From NCBI GenBank assembly GCA_019055375.1, contig JAHQIW010000203.1, forward strand, positions 62,001-126,000: 64,000 bases of DNA, in the 5' to 3' direction. Positions 32,200-43,299 of this stretch are shown here, piece after piece. Source of the DNA: Parelaphostrongylus tenuis. Lineage: Eukaryota > Nematoda > Chromadorea > Rhabditida > Metastrongylidae. The translations under genes and the position numbers were made by a program. Position 1 is the stretch's first letter, and each line of letters opens with the position of its first letter. Below the pieces are notes generated by a model, which saw only the letters and a program-made list of their open reading frames with translations, ran no database searches and was not told where the DNA came from.

Positions 32200-35100
32200 A
32201 ATGGCGTTCTCAACGCACTTTCAAGCCAAAAAAGGAATTTGCATATCTTTTTTTTTACTAGTATCACAGCAAATATTAATAAACGGCGGAGTGATATTCG
32301 TACACCTAATACATCGACATCTGGTGGCATAACGAAGTATCAGTTCACTGCTGCTATCCTCTCAGTCTAGTCTGGTTAATTGTCACTGGACGGGAAGGCA
32401 TAGTGACTTTGGGGAGCGGTATTAAAGCAACAAACATCAGGCTACACGCACTCTTGTTGACTGCATATTTTGCGATACTATATTCTGATAATCGAACACC
32501 CTTTTTGTTTCGTCGTATACGTTCTTTTTCCGCGCTTTTTAGAAAAGATCATCAAGTAGGATATATAGGTAAGTATGTGAAGTAGATTAAAGGAGAATGC
32601 ATTTGCTGGTGATAGATCTTTTTAGAGTTTGTGCCCCGTTTCGAACGTCTAACGTTAGCATTTGCTGCCATTCATTCACAACATTCTGCGGTCCCGGCAG
32701 TACAGTGGAAATGGACGGGCTGCTGGCAGAGATTGTTCAAAGATTCCTTGCAGTGTTGGGTAATGGATCTTTTTCTTTACATCTACTGTATCAGGTTGAA
32801 CAGATCTCTAATAAATGTTAGTCGATCTCTCAATATAGTAAGAACATGGCCCTCTTTGATTACAAGACTTTTTAAAAATCGGAAGTAGGAAGTGTAGTGA
32901 TTAAGTACATGTGCATCCCATGGCGTAGTCGCTAGTCGGATCTCCTGATAAGTCTATCAAGTGTCCTGCTGCTCAGGGGTCGATAAAAGGTCCACATATG
33001 TGGTGAAGCAGAACAATGTTAATCGATTAACGCTGCGGTGTTTCCCTCTCCTCGGAATTGAACGCTTCGATTCGATGGTGAACAAGTCGAGCGATGAGTT
33101 GTGGATGATGATGCTGTGAAATAATGAGCTGCACAGCGAGAGTTGTAAGATCTGTGCAATATACGAAGTTATTGGAGAATTCACACGAAATCATGCAAAG
33201 AAAGATATATAGTTTGAGAAATCACTTTACGTACAAAGCACGCCACTTCCCACTTTTGAAGCTCATAAGTCGATCGATGTCAGTCAAGGAAAGCCGACTA
33301 TATCGCTTCGCTTTTTGATACTCTCGTTTGTGAAAGGGGGAAAACGTCGACCTCTGTTGGGAAACTACTACATTTCACAAATCAAGAGCATTCGCCTCAC
33401 TGAACTCATCGTCAAGTTTCAGTGTCACTGCTTATTTACGGAACCGTTGACAATAAATCAAGCTGTTGCAGTATTTCAAATTTCACGACAGAGTTGGACA
33501 ATTAGAGGGAACTTTTACGGTATGGCAGTCGTTTCCGGAACCCATTCGATTTCATCTGGAGAGCGCTTGTTCGCAAAGGGAAAAGTGGAGGACTATATCT
33601 ACGAAAGCGATAATTTTTCTGCGGCGTAATCGATTTAGCAGATCGTTTTACGTGACAAAATGACATTTTGAGCCTTACTGTGCTACTGAATAACGAGCCA
33701 AACATTGCTGTAGTGGTTTTTCAATTGAACGTCTCCATGTACTGGAAGGAAGAAAATTTTTGTTGCCATAGGAGTTGCCTCAATTTCACTTTGAGGCGGA
33801 GTGGACCTAAGAATTTGATCTTCTAGCAGGAAAATCTTTTCCAGATTTGAGTGTTCGCTGGCACCATTCGGCAACCGCGTATGTTGTTCCTTAGCCGATT
33901 GCTCAAGCGGTCAACGAGCCAGAGCTGTATGTGCAGCCGGCTGTCGGAAGGACGAGACTTGTGAAGTGATTAATGAGCAGCGATGGTGCTGCCCAAAGGA
34001 GGTGAAGATGGAATGTCCAAACAATCGTGTTAGGTAGGAAGAAATTTGTCAGTCATTCAAGAGCAGTAGGAACTAAATCGAACGCGATTTGATCCATGGA
34101 TTTTGGACCAAATGCAACTAGTTAATATTTATACTATAGAATTTTATTCAAAAAGTCAGATTGTAAAGATGACAGATATCTGCGGCATTTCATTCACAAC
34201 GATGTTAGGTAATAAGTCCAAAATTGTTTGTAAGAGAATTACACGCTCATGAGCTCGTGTGGCGCAGTGGTAAAAGGTGTTCTGCGATACATATCACTCA
34301 ATGATCGATGGTTAGATCTCGCGCCCAAGACTCACAAAGCCTTCCATTCCTCCGAGCTCGATGTATTGGTACCAGACATGTCTGAGAGGATAGCAGCACC
34401 GACTCGATACAGCGATAGCCCACCGCGATTCACTATAAAAGCAAGTAATCGCCTCCAACGAAGCTAGAAATTGAAGACGAATACATGGCGCAACCCTCAA
34501 GGAATGACCGACACCGAAAGCTTTGTTTTATCTTTCAATAAAGAGCTTCAGCAATAGAAATTTGAAAAAAAATTAACCCTAAATGTGTTCTTCATTATTC
34601 AACCCATCATCACTCTCAAGCTGATAGTTGACTGTTTAATGTACTTGCTAGTGTTCTCTAAGGCTCAAAGTGGGAAAACGACAAGCTTACAGTCGACTTA
34701 ATTTTTAGCGTTTGCCTAGAGTGAAGTGCCGAGAACGTCTGTCTCATTCCCATGGACTTACCGCTTAGGCAGCTCTTAGAATGTCAGTGAGGAAAGGAAA
34801 ATACAGGTCGAGATTTGCAGTCGAATGTAAGTCAGAATCCGAGCACGTCTATGGACGACGGTCGTAAGAAATGAAAGGAATGGAATAGATACTAGTATTT
34901 CTCCATACATGAGGATGGGCCATTCAAATATCATACAGGACTTTTCTTCGGCATCATGGCTCTGGATGACTGATCGCTTTTGGACTTGTAAAAGTGTAGT
35001 CTTTCATTTGCTCGAAAAATCTTAACTGTTTCTACAAATAAAGACCAATTTTCTACATACGACGCCCATAAAAGTTAGCGACTTTCACGTAGAGATTCAC

Positions 35101-38100
35101 TGCCGCCACGTGGCGGTTGAACATCTTTTGTGGAACTTCTCACAACATTGCTCATGTCGGCCTATTTCATGGTAAAGCAATATTCTAACCACAGATTATT
35201 TCCATTGCTAAATGAAATTCATACCAAAATTACAACGTTGTGCAGCTTGATGAATTTGCTAGCTTGCTGGAGGCTTCTACCGTACTTCACATATCCTAAA
35301 AATTTTGCCTGTTCCTATTCTCTATTGTAATAAATTCTGATTAATTCAGAATCATCTGTATGTCGCAGAAAAACAATAAAAATCAAGTGTGTCGAGAAGA
35401 GTTCAAGAAGTGACAATTGCAAATCAAAGGAGTAATTTTTGCTCAGACTGGGGGAAACACAGTGCTGGTAGTGCACATCACTCAAGCACAATGCTGCTTC
35501 GACTCTGTCTCGAGTTCAAAATGCCTCTCATTTCTCTGAGGTCAGGAAGTTTTTATCAGGATCATTTGATCTGGAGCTTCATCCTTATAGTCTATATGGC
35601 TAGTCGACCGCTTATTGATGTTGAAATTGTAATTTGTACACTTCATTGCGCAGCGAAGTTTTTGAATGTATATGTGGCCTATACAATAATTGAATGGCTT
35701 GCAAGTGCATTAGGCCATTGTTTTTATCCTTCCAAACAAGCCTGATAGAAAATCATAGACTATAATGATGGAGGGCATGCCTATCCTAAAATGTAGTAAG
35801 TATACAAAGACATATCTGTAGCCCAGAAGCACCTTTAACCACTGCTACATGCCACTGTTATGATTTAGGATACTGTTCCAATACCTCTGCGCATTTTCAG
35901 ACAGACATTGTTTTGAAAAAAATTGTATCGATAATAGGTGATTTTCGGCCCAAAAATCATGTCATATCACCGGCTGTTTCATGGAAACTGTACCTTTCAT
36001 ACATTTAAACTCGTACTTAGTTCTAGTTCTTCAATGTTCTTCAAAACAGTCGATTCAGTGGGAGACATTTAATGTTGATTGACCTACTGAGTAAATTTAT
36101 GTTCTATTTAGTAATGGTGAACTGTGCTCTCTTGACTCGCCTCTATGTACTGATGGTTACGAATGTATGGAAAGCATCGAACAAGATGGTTATCTATGCT
36201 GCCAAGCGGAGCGGCCAACAACTACAACTTCATTCAGTCGGTTAAAAATCTTCAGGAGTACTACCGTTGCAACTACAACTTTGACTATTCCTCTTCTTCC
36301 AGTTACTAGGTGCTTTCCTTTATCAATTCTAGTGTATTGGCACAGCTCAAAAGAAGGATGAATCAAAACGCTATCGTTGTTTTTTGGAGAGAGCACACGG
36401 TTGATTTTAATCACCCTCTCTGGTATCCATAAGTCAAGTTGTAGTGAGATTAAAATGCTAACAACATTTTTTGATAAGACGAAAAATGTTGGCCTTATTA
36501 CCAGATAAATTGACAGTTTTCAAAAAAGCTTTGCCAGTGACTAACTCCTATTAATTTTTAATGATAAAAGTAGAAATCTTTGCGCATTAACTTCTGATTA
36601 ACTTTAACTCGTATTCTGTTTACTAGTTGAATGATAACAATGTCACAATTCCAGCGAGGAGACGCCTGCATGTAGTAATGGTGAGTATCCTCTAATGATA
36701 GATGGGGAATACCTACAGTGTCCTGAACTGGAAGCACCATGTCCAAAGGTAAGCCCAATTTCATGAATGGTGAACTTGTGAAGGCACTAGCCATTGAGTC
36801 CATTAATGAAGAAAGAAAGACGAATAGAAATAACCGAGTTTACATATAGCCACTTTACTGAGTGCAGATCATGGATTCATAGAACCTTGAGGTATTTTGT
36901 TGAATCTAAAAACTGCTGATGACTTACAATAACTTTACTTGCTTTCTTATCACGTTTCTAGGCGGGGTACACATGTCAACCTAGTAATGGGATTTTTTAT
37001 TGCTGCCCATTGCTCGTGGACGTCATCGAGACAACCATTCCACTTATTATCACTTTTTCCACACCACCGCCAGAGAAATGCAAAGGTAATTTGTTAGCTG
37101 ATTACTGGAGAAGATGCGAAAACTTTTGGAACTTCAGATTGTGAGATTCGAAGTTCGACAATACAAGTGTCACCACCAGCACCAAAGTGTCCTTTTGCTT
37201 TCCGTGAAGCTCGTTCAGAAACAAGTAAAGAGATTCGAACTTGCTTTGGATTTTTAGATTTCTCGTAAGTTGGCTTAGTCAATTCTGAGCGATTATTCCT
37301 ACTTTGAAATGTTTCGCAAGTAAGGCATAGTGCAATAACACACCGCTGTGGTTTGCAAATGGCTCCATTCCCATTTCCAGCCTGTTTTCATATTCTCAGA
37401 TCTTCATCACATGGTTGTTCAGTAAGCAGACTTCTCCTTGAATACAAAGTTATTTAGATATGCAAAGAAAAATTACAAATTATCATTTTGATACATAATA
37501 GTAAGGATATAGCAGGTTTTGAGCGTTAGGTCTAGTGCTATACAGGCGCCTGTTTCGTACTATTGAGACTCAACAATAGCACCCTCCCTCCGTACAGCCG
37601 ATCCCTGAGGCTAATTAATCCTCTATGAATGAATCGACACCGAGTAAAAATTACCGCAATCGGATAATAGAATTACCTGACACTGTAATTGACCCTAAGG
37701 ATCGACTGAACCGAGGGGGGTGCTACTAACGAGTCCCAATAGGACGAAACAGACGCCAGTATAGCAATAGACCTAGCAGCTCAAAACATGTTATATCCTT
37801 ATCTGATCATATCGTTTTGAGCGGGTCTATAAAAAACGGTCGAAAGGAGACATAATAGAAAGTTACAATGTGTTGACTTTTGCGAGTAAAAATTTGACCA
37901 CCTTCTAACCTCTCACAGAAGTCTAAAGCGAAATAGTATCCCATCGTCCTAATTGTCAGGCTCATTTCTACTCACAAAATTTCTCACTTTTCAAGCGCGC
38001 AATTACATCTGGTGAGTAAACTTTGAGAGATCTTTCATGTGCCAAAAAATCTAAAACACTCTAGTGTTCATGCTAATAGCCTCAGGAAACTAGCTGTATT

Positions 38101-38582
38101 AATCAAGTCAGATAAAGTCTCGCCAGAATTAATTCGTATTGTTTGCGTAAAGCCGTCATGGTAAGCATATCGAAATGCAGATGATTTATTATAATCGATG
38201 CCCATCATTTATTACTCGTGCTTACCATCGTTACTGAAAAAGAACCAAATCATATAGTCAGCGAAGAATGCATGTGTAAAAATAAATGTTGTTCAAACAG
38301 CACTCTTTATTCCTTATTTGCTCCTTAAGCTCCCCATGAAATGGCGTTATACAACGCTGAGCGACGCAGTGTATTCGATGAATCGGAATTTTCTACGTAA
38401 ACAAGAACAATCTCGTTCATGTGATGTGTATTACTAATGTTTTGGCATCATATGTATAGGATTGCGCTGAAAAACCTTTCAATCGACGAGATAATCGTTG
38501 CAGGTGTCCTTTTGGATTCACGTGCCTACCATCATCAACAACACCAACGTTTCTCTGTTGCACACAAATCAAAGAAGCCTGA
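28174..38582 (+). CDS. Cys-rich secreted lustrin-module protein, 5' end not found
   Basis: Eleven exons join in phase. They are 28174-28320, 29412-29566, 29968-30031, 32626-32759, 33895-34033, 36112-36309, 36655-36748, 36962-37085, 37138-37264, 37400-37421 (22 nt) and 38460-38582 (TGA at 38580). They give about 441 codons of repeated Cys modules of the nematode lustrin Cys-rich type: CPPGMMTLTGSRHVRTC... ending GICC, NCPDDHKCVPSSREGMYMCC, VCAPFRTSNVSICC, CRKDETCEVINEQRWCC, LCTDGYECMESIE...LCC, CQPSNGIFYCC, and a final CPFGFTCLPSS...LCC. A Thr-rich linker (RPTTTTSFS...) sits in exon 6. Such proteins are extracellular; a specific role is unknown. The first exon shown begins mid-codon, so a signal-peptide exon upstream is expected but was not found. 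The donor at 32759 is the least certain; an in-phase GTACAG near 32700 is an alternative. Introns are full of SINEs and foldbacks. Confidence 0.8.
28597..28815 (+). repeat. SINE S1 in the first traced intron of the lustrin gene
   Basis: Head GTGAGGCGCAGTGGTTTAAA, body CACCAAGCCTTCCATTCCTC, then GAGTCATTGTATAGACCAGA. The tail is truncated. Confidence 0.65.
31362..31670 (-). pseudogene. Mariner transposase fragment
   Basis: A minus-strand open frame of about 100 residues matches the middle of mariner transposases: HSDWRRKEHFILTIW, then LTAKQNIYGKVWCAFGGARE and CELLISGETINVAIYQQ. The last segment parallels the family's W-W-x-x-x-G-x-x-x-x-E-L-L-x-P-G-E-T-I stretch. The flanking catalytic blocks are missing. 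It lies in an intron of the lustrin gene, antisense to it. Confidence 0.65.
31779..32137. mobile_element. Palindromic element with two head-to-head tRNA-like arms
   Basis: Termini TACCCAATAACATAGAGTGA and TCTACATTACTGGGTA are inverted copies next to TA. Each arm holds one S4 tRNA-like module, with B-box-like words GGTTCTAGTTCC (minus, about 31835) and GGTTCTAGTCC (plus, about 32080). The inner arms pair as well: ATTTTGCATACCACTTTTTC at 31888 with GAAAGAGTGGTGTGTAAAAT at 32008, and ACAGCGCATCT with AGATGCGCTTT. Only about 60 bp in the middle is unpaired. Copies with one arm occur at 2.3, 24.2 and 55.9 kb. Confidence 0.7.
32147..32198. repeat. (TA)n microsatellite
   Basis: A run of TA dinucleotides with a few interruptions, directly after the palindromic tRNA-like element. 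Confidence 0.9.
34248..34545 (+). repeat. SINE S1, full length, intronic
   Basis: Head CTCGTGTGGCGCAGTGGTAA and ATCGATGGTTAGATCTCGC, body CACAAAGCCTTCCATTCCTC, GTCTGAGAGGATAGCAGC, tail GCGCAACCCTCAAGGAATGA and AAAGCTTTGTTTTATC. It lies between lustrin exons at 33.9 and 36.1 kb. Confidence 0.75.
35640..35855 (-). repeat. SINE S1, decayed, intronic
   Basis: Minus-strand words: GTAGCAGTGGTTAAAGGTGC (head) and CAGGCTTGTTTGGAAGGATA, plus the GGCCTATACAATAATTGAAT stretch on the plus strand. A further tRNA-like head at about 35460-35540 (TCTCGAGTTCAAAATGCC) may be a second insertion. The 118-residue open frame across both is incidental. Confidence 0.5.
37496..37806. mobile_element. Foldback element in the last lustrin intron
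   Basis: AGTAAGGATATAGCAGGTTTTGAGC at the left is mirrored by GCTCAAAACATGTTATATCC at the right. Pairing continues through GGTCTAGTGCTATACAGGCG and CGCCAGTATAGCAATAGACC, and through CTGTTTCGTACTATTGAGAC and its partner. Arms are about 140 bp each and imperfect, and nothing codes. It lies between the 22-nt exon and the terminal exon. Confidence 0.75.
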
Positions 38583-38717
38583 TGAACGACAATCTACGAA
38601 AAAGTACGCGCACTATAGAATATTGTAAAGGAAGCTGGCTAGCATACGGTTGAACATTTACGACCAATAATTCACGTCATTGAGTCATGAAAAGTGAAAC
38701 TTGGTAGTGATCAATAA

Positions 38718-38723
38718 TTTATT
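38718..38723 (-). terminator. Poly(A) signal for the minus-strand Gly/Tyr-rich gene
   Basis: TTTATT on the plus strand is AATAAA on the minus strand, 82 bp beyond the TAA of the Gly/Tyr-rich ORF. Confidence 0.5.
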
Positions 38724-38804
38724 GGCAAATCATAATATACAAAAGATCATTTTAGGATTCAAAATCCATGTCGCAAATCAAAAATAAGAAGGATATAGTA
38801 TGTC

Positions 38805-39038
38805 TTATTTTCCATAGAGTCCATACGGCATTCCATAACCACCATATCTGCCGTAAAGACCGTATCCGCCGCCACCGTAAAGAGTGCTACCGTATCCAGT
38901 GTATAAACTCGCCATATAAGGATTGACAGCAAACGTGTACGGACTGAATCCACTGTACAGAAAGTATGGATTGTAAAGTTGCCGTTTCACTCGTATTCTG
39001 GAAAAGAGCGAAAGTACAACAACAAAAAGATTCGCCAT
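38805..39038 (-). CDS. Small secreted Gly/Tyr-rich peptide precursor
   Basis: A 77-residue minus-strand frame starts MANLFVVVLSLFSRIRVKRQ, a short hydrophobic leader followed by a basic K-R. It continues QLYNPYFLYSGFSPYTF and ends in a Tyr/Gly tail with repeated Y-G-G-Y-G and Y-G-L-Y-G. This looks like the nematode YGG-type small secreted peptides (NLP/antimicrobial-peptide style) or a structural Gly/Tyr protein; which is unknown. A strong acceptor (CTCTTTTCCAG at 39011-39001) lies inside the frame, so the mature part may be exon 2 and the true leader may come from an upstream exon I could not place. It is convergent with the lustrin gene; the two stop codons are 222 bp apart. Confidence 0.6.
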   Translation of the reverse strand: MANLFVVVLSLFSRIRVKRQLYNPYFLYSGFSPYTFAVNPYMASLYTGYGSTLYGGGGYGLYGRYGGYGMPYGLYGK

Positions 39039-39864
39039 AAGTGCGAGATTTTACACTTTTCAGTTTAAGTTTGAAATGGTTCGCTCGCGTGTAGTTTTCA
39101 AACAGTGAAAAAGTAGAAGAGCGCAGAAATAAGGCCATAAAAAACAAAACAGATCTCAAATAAGAGTCGTTTCAGAGTCGCCGAAACCGTGTCATCTTGA
39201 ATCAAACACTCGAAGTCGTTCAGTATGCCTGTGCCACCACATTTTTTTTCTATACAATAAACTGTTCGTCACTGAAGCAGTGCTACTTTATTCAGGCTAT
39301 GAAGGTGAAAATGTTGTTGTAAAACATGTGTTTTCAGTGTTCGACTGATCTGATTTTTGGTGTCTATATTTATGGTGAGTCCACATTGTTCAACACTCAG
39401 CAATTAAGATATAGTGGAATCAGAGCTAGAATTTCGATTGTATGTATCAATATAGACGAAAAAGGCTTGGGGATGATTAAAAGAACAATGTGTGATGCAA
39501 AAAATGCGATAGCCTGTTAAAAAAGGCAGCACATGAAAAAATGATTCTAACCTAAATATAATTCATATTTATTCAACAAGTTCAACTCAAATTGAAAGTT
39601 GGTCAAAAAACGACCAATATTGAAGTCATACGTGATCTTTTAGAAACAGATTTTAATAATATATAACCTTCCGGAAAATAATCAAAACTATCGCAAACGT
39701 TGATCGCTGTCTACTAGAAAGGGTGCGGACGCCGGATGTATGCACAACCATTTACTTCTTCCACATCTGAAAGTTTTATTTCAGCTAAACGGAGTGGTCG
39801 GAGGATGTCCCTCTAGGATCACTCGGATACTAAGCAGCTCTTCCAAATTAGAGGAGAAATAGTA

Positions 39865-40420
39865 TTAGGTTGGAAAGGAAGTTTCCATCGCTTGGATGGG
39901 AATGTCGTTTTTTTTTTTGCATGAATCGTGTGTAATTTTCATATAATTCGAAAGGTCTACTTCTTGCGCATCTATTGATATATAATTTGTCTATATCTGC
40001 TAAAGAATGGAATTGTCGAAAATTTGTCGAAAGCGCGCTTTGTTTCAGCAAGGCAACGCAGACTACACACAGCCAAGAAGATCAAGGCAAGTTTAAGGAA
40101 TTGGACGGAGTTGAGATTCTACCGCATCCACCTTATAGCATAGACCTTGCTCCATCTGATCACGGTCTTTTCCGCTCAATCAACACTTTTTGGAAGGTCG
40201 CCGATTTGTATCTTTCGATGAAGCTGAAGATGCATGTTCTCTGATTCAAAGCGGAAGGAGTGGTACTTCGATCAGATCCGAAACCTGGCGGACCGATGGC
40301 AAAAAGTGGTGAATTATGATGGCCTGTATTTTGAAGAACAGGCGTTCTTGTTTGATGTCTGAATATATGCATAAGTTTTGAATGCTTTATCAAACAATGG
40401 AAACTTTCTTTCCAACCTAG
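39865..40420 (+). mobile_element. Internally deleted mariner with intact TIRs and TA duplication
   Basis: TTAGGTTGGAAAGGAAGTTTC at 39865 and the inverted GAAACTTTCTTTCCAACCTAG ending at 40420 are flanked by TA on both sides. Inside, the C-terminal third of a mariner transposase reads on the plus strand: DGVEILPHPPYSIDLAPSDH at about 40108-40170, then in another frame EWYFDQIRNLADRWQKVVNY and a stop at about 40360. The full family length is about 1.25-1.3 kb, so more than half the element is missing from the 556 bp here. Confidence 0.85.
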
Positions 40421-40754
40421 TAGAAGACTAGGGTCCTACTCTTCCATCAACATGTTAAAGATTTACAGCCTGAAATGTATTTACACCGATTTGAAATGGG
40501 CCACTACTTAGATCTTCTTAGCAGTGATGTCGATCAAAACAGAGAAGATTACTACAAAGAAGTTCTATAGCTGAGTAACATTAAAACCAGACCAAAGTGG
40601 CGTACTCGATGATTTGTCCGCCAGAATTCATAAATGAAATTGCTGGAAATGGATATGCGGACCATCATTAGTTTGAATATCCTATTACCCTATCTTGTAC
40701 TAGACATCTACAGCCAAGTATGTAAGCCCAGCGTGCATTAAAAGTTTATAAATG

Positions 40755-41835
40755 TTAGGTCTTCTCATAAGTTCGATGCTAAAGCAATAAACACCGAATT
40801 TAATTACTAAACGTAATTAGACTGCGTATCAAACACTGTTTAAAGAATGCGCAATCACTCTGAACACATTGCTGCCATCTCTCAGGTATCAAATCACCGC
40901 TTCGTGTAGAATTTTCTAACTTTCTTTTGGTACCAAATTTGCCCATATTTGTCGCATCATGACCTCTGAACAAAACCTTTGTCTCAATTTGCTGCTTTGC
41001 GAGTACGAACTCGAACGCGATGCATAGACCCCCTTGAAAATACCGACCATGTCAAAGCTCAAGGATTTGGGTCCAGGCAAACAACGTTTCGGTTCTTTGC
41101 TAATTTCCACGGTGGAAACACCAATTTGAAGGACCAACTGCGATTCGAATGTGCACGCGAAGTTGATGGAGAGGCGGCCGTAGAAGCAGTTGGAGGAGTC
41201 CGACTTTGACAATTAAGGAGTTTGCCGACAATTTTGCCTGTGGTCATGCGGCATCCAGCAGAATGTTAAAGCAGCATGCAGAAAGTGAAAGAAACATGGA
41301 TGAATTCCATATGACACGAATCATTTTCGTCGGGAAACAACAAATTTCTTTGAATGGCAAGTTCTATGAGCGCGGTACCTATCTGTTGCCTGAGAGATGA
41401 CTGAAATGTGTTCAGGTGATGGCGCATATTCCAAATGGTGTTGTTAAAAGGATAAAGGATAAAGCTCTCGGCGTTGATCAATCCCTGAGGGATGCGCCAT
41501 GCATTCGACTTCAATTTTTAACTTTGTTTGAGGTGATTGAATGCATATCTGGCCTTTACAATGACTCGCGGTGGCCTCCCGCTAAACCGAGTCAGTGCTG
41601 CTTATCCTCCCACACAAGTCTGAGACCTGTCTGGTACCAATTTGCCGACCTCGTAGGGATGGATGGCTTGGTGAGCCATGAGCGCGAGATCGAACCATTG
41701 ACCTCGTGTGCGACGCAGGGCACCTCTAACCACTGCGCCACATGCGCTCATGGTGTTGTTAGACAATTTTAATTACTTCTGATTAATAGATTTGGTATTT
41801 ATTGCTCTAGTGTCGAAACTAATGGGAAGACCCAA
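40755..41835 (+). mobile_element. Second mariner relic, internally deleted and split by a SINE
   Basis: TIRs TTAGGTCTTCTCATAAGTTC (40755) and ACTAATGGGAAGACCCAA (ending 41835) are inverted. Inside, the plus strand carries the N-terminal transposase region (GNTNLKDQLRFE, REVDGEAAVEAVG at about 41160-41200, then TIKEFADNFACGHAASSRML). It jumps directly to the C-terminal end (GKFYERGTYLLPER at about 41357), so the catalytic core is deleted. The S1 SINE at 41447-41749 is inserted in the remaining tail. Confidence 0.75.
41447..41749 (-). repeat. SINE S1, youngest-looking copy, with target-site duplication
   Basis: The minus strand has a complete head (GAGCGCATGTGGCGCAGTGG, TCAATGGTTCGATCTCGC), body and tail (CCGAGAGCTTTATCCTTTATC). 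It is flanked by a perfect 12-bp direct repeat ATGGTGTTGTTA (41435-41446 and 41750-41761), as expected for LINE-driven retroposition. Confidence 0.85.
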
Positions 41836-42179
41836 TTTAAGCGACTTTGTATTCGTGCATCACAGTATTTGATTCTCGAGCGTAAATTCAAATCACTTAT
41901 TTAGTTATACCACAAATATTTGCCTCTTTCATGGACGTCAGGCTTCAGAAAATCGTCAAAATAAGTTAATGTTATGATCAGAACGCCGTACCGTTATCTT
42001 TTGAAATGACATATTATTATTCATTTTTTTCACACGTGTACAAAGGACATTTTCAGGACACAATTTGATGTTTAATTCTTTTTTTACAAAGTGGGATATG
42101 ATATAATAGAAATATCCGAGAGTCAAAAATAAGGACATTTTCTTCAGAAAAAAGAACAATTGAATTGAGGAAATCTCAA

Positions 42180-42261
42180 CCCACTTTGATGGTGTCACCG
42201 GCAACGTGAACGTTGTAAGCAGAAACAGCAACACGACGATCACTACTATACTTTGTCGCAT
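42180..42261 (-). CDS. Possible first exon with signal peptide
   Basis: ATG at 42261 (minus) opens MRQSIVVIVVLLFLLTTFTL and PVTPSKW, a textbook signal peptide with a charged N-terminus and a long hydrophobic core. A possible donor (TGG/GTTGAG) follows at about 42180, and an AACTAG lies just upstream of the ATG. No convincing second exon was found: the continued frame reaches a stop at 41956 with only AT-rich codons. A secreted small protein is the simplest reading. Confidence 0.3.
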
Positions 42262-43029
42262 CGTTTCTAGTTAATGAACAGCACGTGATGTTGACGATGT
42301 ACTGATAATCTGACTATCGTACCTTTTATGCTTGATTTCCTCTGTGGGCGTGCATTCATAGAAAAACTGGTTGCGACAAGATTGTAATTACGCTTTTTTA
42401 AAGTTATGTGTGGATGAAACCAACGATGTTCTGCAAAGTGTGGGGCTAGAAATGCTCCTAAATTGAGTATTTTCTACAAAGATGTAACAAATTTTTCCGC
42501 CTGACAAATTGACCGCAGTAAATAGTCAAGCGATAAAAAAACATATATTTGAATTTGTCTGCTCTAGAATTTTACTGACCATCCACACCCAGGATCACTG
42601 TAACTTGGAGTTCAAGGTGTGCTTTCTTATCTGTCATCTCATAACGATTCGAATGATGCAGAATGGATTGTGATTGGTGGAGGATGTAATATCCGCCGGC
42701 AAACGCCTTAGGGCTGTCCTGTATCTTGAAGAAATGCCGAATTATGCCAGGTCACTTCACTGTGACTGGAGTCCTGTATGAAATGGCGATACTGAGGCTT
42801 CATCCACACAGTGATCCAACCGAGTCGATTCGTCTCGATGCCACGACTACGAAGACGAACATCACAAGAATATTCGTGGTGGACATCCGACTTGAATCAT
42901 CATGCCTCTGATAAACCTCTTGCCGAAGCGTTAGCGATAATAGGGAAGATGTACTCTTTTTACACTTTGACTACACACACACACTACAAACACTTTATAT
43001 TAGCTGATAAAAAAACAAGATTCATGAGT

Positions 43030-43295
43030 AATAATTAATGCCAAGGGGCGCTGTGGTTGAGAGGTTGGTATGTTCGTTGTAGCGCACATAGAGCTCAGCT
43101 CCACCCCCACCTTTCTCAGGCAATCCACAACAGCGCCATGTGGAACGCTACAGCAAGGCTATCTCAAGATTACAAAGTATTCCAGTATTCTACGCCGTTC
43201 AAGAAAAAGACAAAGAAATCAAATTGAATGCTAGAAGTATTTGGATCCGTACAGTGCAAAAACATTGTGATGACGGATCAAATAAAGTGCTAAAA
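43030..43295 (+). repeat. SINE family S2, near complete
   Basis: GGGGCGCTGTGGTTGAGAGG head, then AGCAAGGCTATCTCAAGATT, ATTCTACGCCGTTCAAGAAA, and tail GTGATGACGGATCAAATAAAG. It is the cleanest S2 tail in the window. Confidence 0.7.
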
Positions 43296-43299
43296 ATGT

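Noticed and set aside
35389..35745. 118-residue plus-strand frame
   Set aside because: It covers two SINE insertions in an intron of the lustrin gene.
42580..42745. Minus-strand open segment (GGYYILHQSQSILHHSNRYE...)
   Set aside because: Plausible composition, but no splice partners or known domain, and the plus strand is also open.
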